Part shown: positions 15,020-21,705 of the stretch, piece after piece
How the letters are laid out: the number at the start of each line of letters is the position of its first letter
Numbering within the stretch: position 1 is the first letter of the stretch
NCBI GenBank assembly: GCA_964639525.1
Contig: CAZXDS010000025.1
Span: 1-25,271, forward strand
Direction: 5' to 3'
DNA length: 25,271 nt
Source of the DNA: CAZXDS01 sp964639525
GTDB taxonomy: Bacteria; Bacteroidota; Ignavibacteria; Ignavibacteriales; Melioribacteraceae
Program-made: the position numbers and the translations under genes
Notes under the pieces: model-generated
Seen by the model: the letters and a program-made list of their open reading frames with translations, nothing else
What the model was told of the DNA's origin: nothing
Databases searched by the model: none

Positions 15020-15736
15020 TTAAACTTTTCCAATTTCTTTTGCCATTCCCATTTGTTGATCAATGGCTTTTATAATTTTTTGTGCTATTTCATAATCTTT
15101 GTTCAACGAAATCATTTGCCCCATCTCTAAAATTGCATTAGTATTTGAGCCTTCCAAATATCCTTGCTGAATTTCATAATCATCTTCCGAAGCTTCAGAG
15201 TATCCGCCATTGGGGAATGAAAAATTTTGTCCGCTTTTTCTTACCATTCCGGTTGAATCATCAATTTTAGCAATTTTTAATTTGTCAATCACTTCTTTCC
15301 CAACTGTTATTTCTCCGGTTTTCGATATTTTTATTTCGTTATCCTTATTTAAAGTATATTCCAAAAGATTTAGATCTCCGCCCAATGTGAGTACGGCATT
15401 CCCTTTTGAGTCAACAATTCCGCCATCTTCTGTTAACTTAAAATGTCCGTTCTTTGTTAATTGCACACCTTTATCGGTTTTTATCATAAAAAACCCGTTT
15501 TTAGAAATTGCCAAATCAAGCGGATTTCCCGTTTGCGAAAACTCGCCTTCGGAAAAATCAGTAAGTTGTTTTACCGGAGAATTTGTTAATCTCGAAATAA
15601 CTTCAGCAAAAGGTAATTCACGTTTAAAGCCGACAGTATTTATATTTGCTAAATTATTTGCAGTTACTGAAATATCTGTCATTTTATTGTGCATCACGTT
15701 TGCCGCCCGATACAATTGCGATAATCCTTTTACCAT
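15020..15736 (-). CDS. flgF: Proximal rod protein FlgF
   Basis: A second rod protein of the FlgF/FlgG class. The N-terminus carries TDISVTANNLANINTVGFKRELPFAEVI (in part the axial motif), the middle LDLAISKNGFFMIKTDKGVQLTKNGHFKLTEDGGIVD, and the C-terminus IQQGYLEGSNTNAILEMGQMISLNKDYEIAQKII. It is shorter (238) and more diverged than the downstream FlgG, and its place directly before flgG is where flgF normally lies, so FlgF is the better call; both names describe the same fold. It starts with an AGAGGA ribosome binding site, 15 bases after the small gene upstream. Confidence 0.93.
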   Translation of the reverse strand: MVKGLSQLYRAANVMHNKMTDISVTANNLANINTVGFKRELPFAEVISRLTNSPVKQLTDFSEGEFSQTGNPLDLAISKNGFFMIKTDKGVQLTKNGHFKLTEDGGIVDSKGNAVLTLGGDLNLLEYTLNKDNEIKISKTGEITVGKEVIDKLKIAKIDDSTGMVRKSGQNFSFPNGGYSEASEDDYEIQQGYLEGSNTNAILEMGQMISLNKDYEIAQKIIKAIDQQMGMAKEIGKV

Positions 15737-15751
15737 TTTATCCTCTCTGCA

Positions 15752-15934
15752 TTATTTTTTCTTAATATTGTAAATAAATTTTAGCAAGTGAAAAGGAACT
15801 ACATTCAACTGCATACGAACTTTATTAGCTGAAAAGTACTTATCTAAAGTTTGACCAATAAATTCACTTTCGTTATTTACAATATTTTTTATCTTTGAAA
15901 TTTTCATCACATATTTTGAATGTTCCGATTTCAT
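15752..15934 (-). CDS. Small basic protein of unknown function, 60 aa
   Basis: I do not recognise this protein. It has 60 residues, is rich in Lys and Asn, and has no signal peptide or membrane helix (KISKIKNIVNNESEFIGQTL, then MQLNVVPFHLLKFIYNIKKK). It is considered real because it lies between two flagellar genes in the same strand and its ATG has AAGAGA about 3 bases upstream, formed by the stop region of the preceding gene, so translation is probably coupled. It ends 15 bases before flgF. It is too short and unlike FlgM to be called an anti-sigma factor. Confidence 0.6.
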   Translation of the reverse strand: MKSEHSKYVMKISKIKNIVNNESEFIGQTLDKYFSANKVRMQLNVVPFHLLKFIYNIKKK

Positions 15935-15940
15935 TTTCTC

Positions 15941-17125
15941 TTAAGCAATTGCATTTACAGAATTTATTCCGTTTTGATGCGTTCTTCTTATGCTCTTAAA
16001 TTTTTCTATTGGTGATAACCTAATTGTTGAATCAACTTTAAGTAAGCTTGAAAGTTCAAAGTTAAATGACTCCAACCTACTTTCCGCTTGCTTAAGATTT
16101 TCATAATCCATTGCTAAATCACCGTTTAATTTCATATTTGACAAATAGCTTAAAAAGTTAAAATCCCCGAGGTTTGTTGCATGAAAATCAGAAGCTATTT
16201 TATACAATAATTCACCGTTAGATCTTTTTAGTTTATCGTAGCGCACGATTATTGTTTCCAATATTCGCCCTGAATTTACAATAATAAATTCAGGAAAAGT
16301 CATGAACATATTAAATATTGATTTTTGTAAAATATATTTAAGCATCAATGTTTGCATAATATTTAGCTCGGATTTTAATTGTCCACGTATATCATAATCA
16401 TCAATCATTTTGGAAATTTCAACAAACATTTTTGATTTATCCGTTACTGCCAAAATATTTGAATGAACATCCGTGTTTTCCACTTGATAGATCAACAAGC
16501 TGTTTAACTTTTTCACAATTTCATTTCCGGCATCAATTATATTCAGCTTTTCAAGTGAAGTCAAAATTGCTTGACTTAGTTCTTCAAACGACAAATCGAA
16601 TATCAGCTCAAACGATGAAATAAAATCACGACTAATTTCTTCTCCGAGACTCCAAACAATATTTAACAATAAAGCAGTTTGTATTTCGTCATAATTTCCA
16701 TTTTGAGAAACCAGATAATCAATTACTCTTTTTAGTTTCGATTTAACCAATGGTTTTTTGTTATTGATTACCGATTTTAAAATTTTTCTGCTTATTTCAT
16801 TTTCTTCGATACCAATTTTTGATAACATTACACTTATCGCATTTGGGCCCATTTCCTCTTCTGTCGTTAGATTATCAAGTGCAAGGGAAAATGGTTTGTG
16901 TTTAATAACTTTTGCCAAAAATTTCTCACCGCTTTCAGCAAGAAACGGAAGCTGTGACTGAAAAAGGCTTCCATTAACCAAAATACGATAAACTTTTCCC
17001 GCCTTTCCCGCAACGCTCACAACAACCAGTGAATTAATTGCCGGAACCGATTTCGGTTTCCCGCCTCCGGTTAAAGTTACATTTGAACTTTTTACAATTA
17101 TATTATTTAAAATTCCTCTAATCAT
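15941..17125 (-). CDS. FliK-like flagellar protein lacking a visible hook-length domain
   Basis: A 394-residue soluble protein. Residues 28-90 form a beta-rich module (VVVSVAGKAGKVYRILVNG, FLAESGEKFLAKVI, FSLALDNL) resembling the N-terminal module of long FliK-like proteins, in which a resistance to export regulation is set. Next comes a helical repeat-like region (residues 95-220: ISVMLSKIGIEENE, then NKKPLVKSKLKRVIDYL) of the same style as in those proteins, where phrases such as 'L-x-x-x-G-I-P' and 'P-L-x-K-x-x-L' recur. The conserved C-terminal Flg_hook domain of FliK, with its L-x-P-x-x-L-G pattern, is not seen; the rest to residue 394 is helical. It overlaps the preceding stop (TAATG). 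Similarity to FliK is by pattern only; it could be an unrelated flagellar protein. Confidence 0.7.
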   Translation of the reverse strand: MIRGILNNIIVKSSNVTLTGGGKPKSVPAINSLVVVSVAGKAGKVYRILVNGSLFQSQLPFLAESGEKFLAKVIKHKPFSLALDNLTTEEEMGPNAISVMLSKIGIEENEISRKILKSVINNKKPLVKSKLKRVIDYLVSQNGNYDEIQTALLLNIVWSLGEEISRDFISSFELIFDLSFEELSQAILTSLEKLNIIDAGNEIVKKLNSLLIYQVENTDVHSNILAVTDKSKMFVEISKMIDDYDIRGQLKSELNIMQTLMLKYILQKSIFNMFMTFPEFIIVNSGRILETIIVRYDKLKRSNGELLYKIASDFHATNLGDFNFLSYLSNMKLNGDLAMDYENLKQAESRLESFNFELSSLLKVDSTIRLSPIEKFKSIRRTHQNGINSVNAIA

Positions 17126-17652
17126 TATCCGCTACTCTGCATGAGTTTAATTTTTAATGCTAAATGTATTTCCCCTTTTGAAATAGAATATTCTTTCGCT
17201 TTTTTAGTTATTTCACTTTCCGAAATTTTTATCGGCTGCATTATAAAACGCCTTCTTAAATTATAGCGGGAAACATCAAAAAGACTGCCGATTTTCTCGG
17301 TTCTCAATTTTCTTATATTCTCTTTTAATCGTGATAATTGGAATTTCTTTTTCTCTTCCAATTTTCGTTTGACTATTAACCCGATTAGAATCAGCAGCGA
17401 ACCTTCTACAAATACAAATGTTTTAATTAACGAATTCTTACTAAATCCGGGCGTACTGCCAATTACAACATTTCCTTTTTTTTCACTAACTCTTTTAGAT
17501 AATTTTTTCGCCTCTTCTTTGCTAATAACATCAATTTGCTTCGATACTTTTTCTTTAATATTTAAAATATCATCAATAGATTTTTGGGCAAATACGTTCG
17601 CCGAAAACGCAACCATAACTATAAAAATAATAATAACAATTTTTTTCATCAT
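17125..17652 (-). CDS. Signal-peptide, single-pass membrane protein with a C-terminal HTH-like tail
   Basis: No firm family. Residues 1-23 look like a signal peptide (IVMVAFSANVFA, then Gln). A charged region predicted outside the cytoplasm follows (24-74), then one membrane helix (about 75-95, TFVFVEGSLLILIGLIV) and a basic cytoplasmic coiled segment (VKRKLEEKKKFQLSRLKENIRKLR). The tail, residues 147-170 (EITKKAKEYSISKGEIHLALKIK), resembles the small helix-turn-helix-like end found in DUF2802/DUF6115-type proteins of flagellar loci (pattern: A-x-x-x-G-x-x-x-G-E-x-x-L-x-L). The same outline of periplasmic part, one helix and cytoplasmic tail also recalls FliO, but fliP/fliQ are not adjacent. 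Start ATGATG overlaps the stop of the kinase-like gene by 4 bases, so both are coupled. Confidence 0.75.
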   Translation of the reverse strand: MMKKIVIIIFIVMVAFSANVFAQKSIDDILNIKEKVSKQIDVISKEEAKKLSKRVSEKKGNVVIGSTPGFSKNSLIKTFVFVEGSLLILIGLIVKRKLEEKKKFQLSRLKENIRKLRTEKIGSLFDVSRYNLRRRFIMQPIKISESEITKKAKEYSISKGEIHLALKIKLMQSSG

Positions 17653-18956
17653 CTTATTTTCCTTCTTAATGGAAATTTTAATGAGATAACCGACCCGCCG
17701 TTTTCAAGAGCGTGCACTGAAAAATCACCTTCGTGTTTATTCATTAAATTATTAATTATCCTCACGTTTAAGTCAACGCTCGAACTATCAATTTTTACAT
17801 CTGACGAAAATGTTTTTAATTCCGAAGTCGTAATAATTCTTAAAATCAAATGAACATTTTTCAGCCTTGTCTGAATAATCATTCCGCCGGATTTACCTTC
17901 ACTCTTTTTAATTAATCCAATAGCATTTGTTAAAATCTGAAAAATGTAATTCGGGTGACTTAAAATTGACGGTAATTTTTCTTCATAATCCAAAACACAT
18001 TCTATATCAAGATTATCCAAAGTAGATTTTACCAATGAATGATATTGTGTTATAATCTCGTTTAATTTTAACGGTATTATTTGTACGTTTTTTTGATTGA
18101 TGTTAGCAAATTTTACCAATCGGTTCATTACGGAATTTATTTTATGAATTTGTGTTTTTATTGCTTTTGTTTCAATCGAATTATTATAGTCATCCATTAA
18201 ATCAACTTGACTCATAATAACCTGAAGCGGCGACATAATATCTTCAATAATTCCTTCGGTCAATTCACCGATTGCAGCAAGGCGAAAATCATTAGAAAGT
18301 TTTGCCTGATAAGTCTGCAGTTCCTCGTATGTTGAAAATAATCTTGCCTTAGTATCAAATTTTTCAATTTTTGCAAGAGACACATTTAACAATATCTTAA
18401 TTATCTGTTTATCAAGCTCAGTAAAATTATTCTGTTCAATTGTTGAAAGAAGTGCAAAAAGACCTTTCTTTCTTCCGTCTTCAATTAAGGGAAAAAGCAC
18501 AAAATTCATTTTCGGATTATCAGAATTCCAACTGTTTAATTCAGGGACTATCATCACCTTTCCGGATTCAAATAACAAATGAAGTACACCTTCCTTGTAG
18601 TAATTATTAATCATTTCAATAATTTCCGTGTTCTCGGAACCTTGCACGGGTTTTAACTTTGAAAATGATTCATCAAAAAATAAAAGAGCTGCATCTTTTA
18701 ACGGAATTACCCGTTTTACAGATTGTTTCAATTTTTCAATCAATTCTAAAGGATTTTTTATTTCGTCAGTACCTTTTTCAAATGAAACGAGATTTTGAAG
18801 CATGTGTGAATATTTTTCCAGTAAATGGCTGTCGGAAGTTGAATCATTATATCTAAACATAGATAAGCCGAACGTTGATTCTCCATCAGCGGAAACCTCA
18901 TCAATCAGTTTTAAAAACGGCTGATAATCCAAAGTATTTTGTTTGTGCAATATCAT
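17649..18956 (-). CDS. Degenerate histidine-kinase-like protein (GAF + broken HisKA/HATPase)
   Basis: Residues about 65-200 form a GAF-like domain (ELIEKLKQSVKRVIPLKDAALLFFD, VLFPLIEDGRKKGLFALLS). A helix leads into RLAAIGELTEGIIEDIMSPLQVI (225-247), an obvious HisKA H box in which the phosphoacceptor His is Glu238 (GIIEDI where kinases have GxxHEI). The C-terminal part has an N-box remnant (QILTNAIGLIKK, Asn344 kept), but the G1 (DxGxG) and G2 (GxGxG) boxes are absent, so ATP binding is doubtful. It should not work as a kinase; a scaffold or a regulator of a real kinase or of the neighbouring HDOD proteins is likelier. The reading frame is intact and the gene overlaps its neighbours neatly, so it is not a decaying pseudogene. 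No membrane segment. Confidence 0.88.
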   Translation of the reverse strand: MILHKQNTLDYQPFLKLIDEVSADGESTFGLSMFRYNDSTSDSHLLEKYSHMLQNLVSFEKGTDEIKNPLELIEKLKQSVKRVIPLKDAALLFFDESFSKLKPVQGSENTEIIEMINNYYKEGVLHLLFESGKVMIVPELNSWNSDNPKMNFVLFPLIEDGRKKGLFALLSTIEQNNFTELDKQIIKILLNVSLAKIEKFDTKARLFSTYEELQTYQAKLSNDFRLAAIGELTEGIIEDIMSPLQVIMSQVDLMDDYNNSIETKAIKTQIHKINSVMNRLVKFANINQKNVQIIPLKLNEIITQYHSLVKSTLDNLDIECVLDYEEKLPSILSHPNYIFQILTNAIGLIKKSEGKSGGMIIQTRLKNVHLILRIITTSELKTFSSDVKIDSSSVDLNVRIINNLMNKHEGDFSVHALENGGSVISLKFPLRRKIR

Positions 18957-18959
18957 TTT

Positions 18960-19835
18960 TTATACAAAATTAGTTGATGCCAATTGTTCGATAAACAATT
19001 CCTCATAACCCAAAACAAATTCATTTAAGGCATCCAGGTTTTCAAATTTTAATTTTTTTACAATACTCAAATCAAGTTCATAATTGTTATCAAGATAAAA
19101 GCTTCCTATTCCCAGCCTTTGAGTTGCATAATCGGCAAGATGAACAACAGCGGTTATAACGTCATCTTCTTCCGCTAAAGATGGAGTATGATGTTTTTGA
19201 ATTGCTTCGCAATGATGAGACGGTAAATTCCACTTTTCGGCAAGAAATCTTCCTATATCCTGATGTGTATAGCCAAGTTCATCAAATTCCGCTTCAAGAA
19301 GAGATTTACCATTCTCTGCCATATCAGCAAGAATAGTTTCAAATGATGAATGGAAATATTTATGAATAACCGCAGTACCAAGTTCGTGTAAAAGTCCGCT
19401 TACAAACGCTTCGCTACCGATTCTGTAACCAAGATCTTCAGCCATTTTTTTGGCTGCATTCCCTGTTAAAATAGAATGAACCCAAAATTCTTTTTGATCC
19501 ATATTTTTATCTGATTTATTTTTAAACGAATCGATCATAGAAAGTGCAATAACAATATTTTTAATATCCTGATACCCGATTATTAAAATTGCAAAATCGA
19601 TTGTAGCTACTTTTCGCGGCAACCCGTAAAGAGGTGAATTTGCTATTGAAAGTATTTTTGTAGTTAATCCCGGATCTTGTCCAACCATTTGACTAAGAGC
19701 AGCAGTATTTGTAGAAGGATCATCTAACTGCTTTGAAACTTCCAGCATAACTGTTGACATTGCCGGCAGATTATAAACATTCGATAATACCAATTGTGTT
19801 TTTTTTCGTTTTTCCTCTAGTAATTGCTCTTCCAT
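18960..19835 (-). CDS. HDOD-domain regulatory protein 1
   Basis: A 291-residue HDOD protein, a family related to HD phosphohydrolases and usually regulatory rather than enzymatic. Family landmarks are NLPAMSTVMLEVSKQLDDPS, ALSQMVGQDPGLTTKILSIANSPLYG, ATIDFAILIIG and WVHS (His120), then GLLHELG (His150, Glu151), YTHQDIGRFLAEKWNLP (His191), QKHHTPSLAEE (His215, His216) and HLADY (Asp235). The Asp of the HD pair is Glu here, unlike in the paralogue just upstream (19857-20738). The N-terminal 15 residues are charged and helical. HDOD proteins influence motility or chemotaxis in several bacteria; this gene's place after fliA fits that, but the target is unknown. It ends 3 bases before the kinase-like gene. 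Confidence 0.93.
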   Translation of the reverse strand: MEEQLLEEKRKKTQLVLSNVYNLPAMSTVMLEVSKQLDDPSTNTAALSQMVGQDPGLTTKILSIANSPLYGLPRKVATIDFAILIIGYQDIKNIVIALSMIDSFKNKSDKNMDQKEFWVHSILTGNAAKKMAEDLGYRIGSEAFVSGLLHELGTAVIHKYFHSSFETILADMAENGKSLLEAEFDELGYTHQDIGRFLAEKWNLPSHHCEAIQKHHTPSLAEEDDVITAVVHLADYATQRLGIGSFYLDNNYELDLSIVKKLKFENLDALNEFVLGYEELFIEQLASTNFV

Positions 19836-19856
19836 GATGTGTTCTTCTTCAGTTTG

Positions 19857-20738
19857 TTAATAATTTATATTGTTTAATTGTTCTTCAAATAATTCTCTGT
19901 AACCTTCAACAAAGTTATCAAGATACTCACTGTTGCCAAGTTTTAGCGTTGTTAAAATGCTTTCATCTAATATAAAATCGGAATCCCAATGAAAATTATT
20001 TTCGAGTAATGTATGCACAACGAAATCCGCAAGATGTATTAAAGCAATAAACTCTCTATTATTTTCGGCAAGAGAAGGACGATGATGAAATAAAACCACT
20101 TCAGAAAGTTCTTCCGGTAAATTCCATCTGTCTATCAAATTTTTACCAATTTCGCCGTGTGTCATTCCCAATGTTTTTAATTCAGCTTCAAAATGTGAGT
20201 TTCCGCTTTCATCTACAGAGGCAATAATGTTGTCATATTCATTTTTGAAATACTTATAAATAACAGGAATTCCGAGATCATGTAATAAACCGGCGGTAAA
20301 GGCTTCTCCGCTTTCCGGATATCCTAAATCATCAGCGAGTTTTTTTGCTGTTACCGCAGTCATTATTGAATGAAGCCAATAGTTTTTTTGATCAAAATTT
20401 TTATCGCCAAACTTTTTCACTGTCTCCATCATTGACAGGGCAATTACAATATTTTTAATATGATTAAACCCAAGTATCACAATAGCAAAATCAATAGTGG
20501 CAACTCGTCTTGGTATTCCGTAAAGCGGAGAATTAGCCACAGTTAAAATTTTTGCTACGAGTCCCTGATCTTGACTAATAACAGCACCAAGCTGAGCAGC
20601 ACTGGCTTGAGAATCCTCAATTACTTTGGAAACTTCATAAATGATAAATGGAACCGTCGGCAAATTATGAACAGATGATAAAATCCGAATTGATCGCTCT
20701 TTTAGTTTCTCAATATTTGCAGTTTTATCATTCACCAT
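19857..20738 (-). CDS. HDOD-domain regulatory protein 2
   Basis: A paralogue of the downstream HDOD gene, alignable over its whole length (for example PTVPFIIYEVSKVIED, GLVAKILTVANSPLYGIPRRVATIDFAIVILG). The HD-type residues are complete: His123 (WLHS), His153-Asp154 (GLLHDLG), His194 (MTHGEIG), His218-His219 (FHHRPSLAE) and Asp238 (HLADF). Metal binding is therefore conceivable, although HDOD proteins with these residues are common and rarely shown to be enzymes. Its ATG lies inside the end of fliA (11-base overlap), so its translation is coupled to the sigma factor. A tandem duplication that later diverged is the simplest origin. Confidence 0.93.
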   Translation of the reverse strand: MVNDKTANIEKLKERSIRILSSVHNLPTVPFIIYEVSKVIEDSQASAAQLGAVISQDQGLVAKILTVANSPLYGIPRRVATIDFAIVILGFNHIKNIVIALSMMETVKKFGDKNFDQKNYWLHSIMTAVTAKKLADDLGYPESGEAFTAGLLHDLGIPVIYKYFKNEYDNIIASVDESGNSHFEAELKTLGMTHGEIGKNLIDRWNLPEELSEVVLFHHRPSLAENNREFIALIHLADFVVHTLLENNFHWDSDFILDESILTTLKLGNSEYLDNFVEGYRELFEEQLNNINY

Positions 20739-21357
20739 ATACCGTATTTAATTCTTCTTTTAATTCTTTTAATATTCTTGAATGAATTTGGGATACTCGC
20801 GATACTGTAATATTGATAATTTCAGCTATTTCTTTATAGTTCATATTTTCGTAGTAATAAAGACTTATGATAAGGCGGTCGCGTTCATTAAGATTTTTAA
20901 TTGCTTCAATCAGTACATCTTTTCTTTCATCATCCCTAACGGTTTCATAAGGATTATTTTCTTCAGAGGGAATAATATCATTTAGTGAAAATCCTGTTTC
21001 ACTTGCAAGAGGCTGATCTAACGAAACATTGTGAAATCTCACACTATCCTCAGATTGTTGTTTTGAGCGGGGTCTAATTTGAAGCTTACGTAGTTCATCA
21101 ATAATTTTACCGCGTATTCTCTGAATAGCGTATGTCTCAAATTTGGTGCCAAAATCGGGATCAAATCTGTCAATAGCTTCACTTAATCCTTCTACACCGA
21201 ATTGGAAATAATCCTTTTCTTCAATAACCTGTAAATTTATAAATTTGGAATTGTGAATTACATAGTGGACAAGATTGGTGTAATTAACCATAATTTGCTT
21301 TTTCGTGTTCGGATTAGGTTCCGTTTTGTACGATTGCCAAAGTCCATTATTACTCAT
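20728..21357 (-). CDS. fliA: FliA/WhiG-type flagellar sigma factor lacking domain 3
   Basis: FliA (sigma-28) directs transcription of late flagellar genes. Region 2 is clear: DYFQFGVEGLSEAIDRFDPDFGTKFETYAIQRIRGKIIDELRKLQ (in part, residues 50-93). Region 4 is clear: IEAIKNLNERDRLIISLYYYENMNYKEIAEIINITVSRVSQIHSRIL (residues 150-195). The FliA landmark PRS at 96-98, which normally opens region 3, is followed after about 12 residues by NVSLDQPL (110-117), the point where family members enter the region 3-4 linker. About 40 residues, the helical domain 3, are missing, giving 209 residues instead of about 240-255. The frame is open throughout. The ATG overlaps the end of the small membrane gene by 8 bases. 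An assembly deletion is possible but the context gives no sign of one. Confidence 0.92.
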   Translation of the reverse strand: MSNNGLWQSYKTEPNPNTKKQIMVNYTNLVHYVIHNSKFINLQVIEEKDYFQFGVEGLSEAIDRFDPDFGTKFETYAIQRIRGKIIDELRKLQIRPRSKQQSEDSVRFHNVSLDQPLASETGFSLNDIIPSEENNPYETVRDDERKDVLIEAIKNLNERDRLIISLYYYENMNYKEIAEIINITVSRVSQIHSRILKELKEELNTVYGE

Positions 21358-21586
21358 GCTTATTACGTCCTAATAGTTTATCATTTAGTATATTTCCTTT
21401 GCTCAGAGATCTTTTATTGATTGCTTTTACAAAAGACATTGCAAAAATGCTTCCCATTACAGTTACAACCATAAAAATTATGAATGCTCTTAACAACACA
21501 ATATTCCAGACTAAACCTTTCTCACTAAAAATTAATATTGATAAGAAAAAGATTAAAAGACCAAAGTTCAATACGATTTTATTCAT
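21350..21586 (-). CDS. Small two-helix membrane protein, 78 aa
   Basis: No recognised family. Two hydrophobic segments (about 5-20, LNFGLLIFFLSILIF, and 28-52, NIVLLRAFIIFMVVTVMGSIFAMSF) are followed by a basic cytoplasmic-looking tail (KAINKRSLSKGNILNDKLLGRNK). Small membrane proteins of this kind are often found between flhG and fliA in flagellar loci, so it is probably a genuine member of the operon. GGAGGA (21595-21600) lies 8 bases before the ATG, which supports translation, and it is the first gene after the largest intergenic gap in the main locus. Function unknown. Confidence 0.75.
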   Translation of the reverse strand: MNKIVLNFGLLIFFLSILIFSEKGLVWNIVLLRAFIIFMVVTVMGSIFAMSFVKAINKRSLSKGNILNDKLLGRNKHE

Positions 21587-21594
21587 TTTATTAT

Positions 21595-21600
21595 TCCTCC
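21595..21600 (-). promoter_or_regulatory. Ribosome binding site of the small membrane protein gene
   Basis: GGAGGA on the minus strand, 8 bases before the ATG at 21586; it supports this short gene being real. Confidence 0.75.
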
Positions 21601-21613
21601 GTGCCTTTCTTAT

Positions 21614-21630
21614 TTCAAAGAAAATGCCAA
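21614..21630 (-). promoter_or_regulatory. Candidate sigma-54-like promoter before the fliA group
   Basis: The minus strand reads TTGGCATTTTCTTTGAA. Against the sigma-54 pattern TGGCAC-N5-TTGCW the -24 GG is present and TTG is at the right spacing, but the C of the -12 GC is A. It ends about 15 bases before the ribosome binding site of the small membrane gene, a plausible place for a start of transcription. The region is the only gap over 100 bases in the main run of genes. One mismatch at a key base and AT-rich surroundings keep this low; a different sigma factor could be used. Confidence 0.3.
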
Positions 21631-21631
21631 C

Positions 21632-21648
21632 TTATTTTTGAAAAATAA
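21632..21648. repeat. Perfect AT-only inverted repeat between flhG and the fliA group
   Basis: TTATTTTT-G-AAAAATAA, eight matching bases on each side of one base. It lies just upstream of the candidate promoter at 21614-21630, where an operator or a binding site could be, and 57 bases after the flhG stop. A stem of only A-T pairs is weak and such repeats arise by chance in AT-rich DNA, so no function is claimed. Confidence 0.35.
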
Positions 21649-21705
21649 TAGCGAATAAAAGCTTAATTTTGATGTTTTTTTTGGGGTGGAAATATTTATG
21701 AAAAA

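Noticed and set aside
15210..15773. Long open frame on the plus strand (187 codons), with several other plus-strand frames elsewhere (for example 6811-7107, 7104-7430, 3598-3942)
   Set aside because: They lie opposite well-recognised flagellar genes, have no family resemblance and no good ribosome binding sites; they are shadows of the minus-strand coding frames.
15752..15934. FlgM anti-sigma factor
   Set aside because: The protein is only 60 residues, and lacks the C-terminal sigma-binding helices and the S-x-x-A pattern of FlgM.
17649..18956. Decaying pseudogene of a histidine kinase
   Set aside because: The frame is intact over 435 codons, start and stop overlap or abut neighbours neatly, and only catalytic motifs are lost, which points to a retained non-catalytic protein.
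21632..21648. Transcription terminator after flhG
   Set aside because: The stem has only A-T pairs and a loop of one base in the perfect form, with no G/C-rich stem; a working intrinsic terminator is unlikely.
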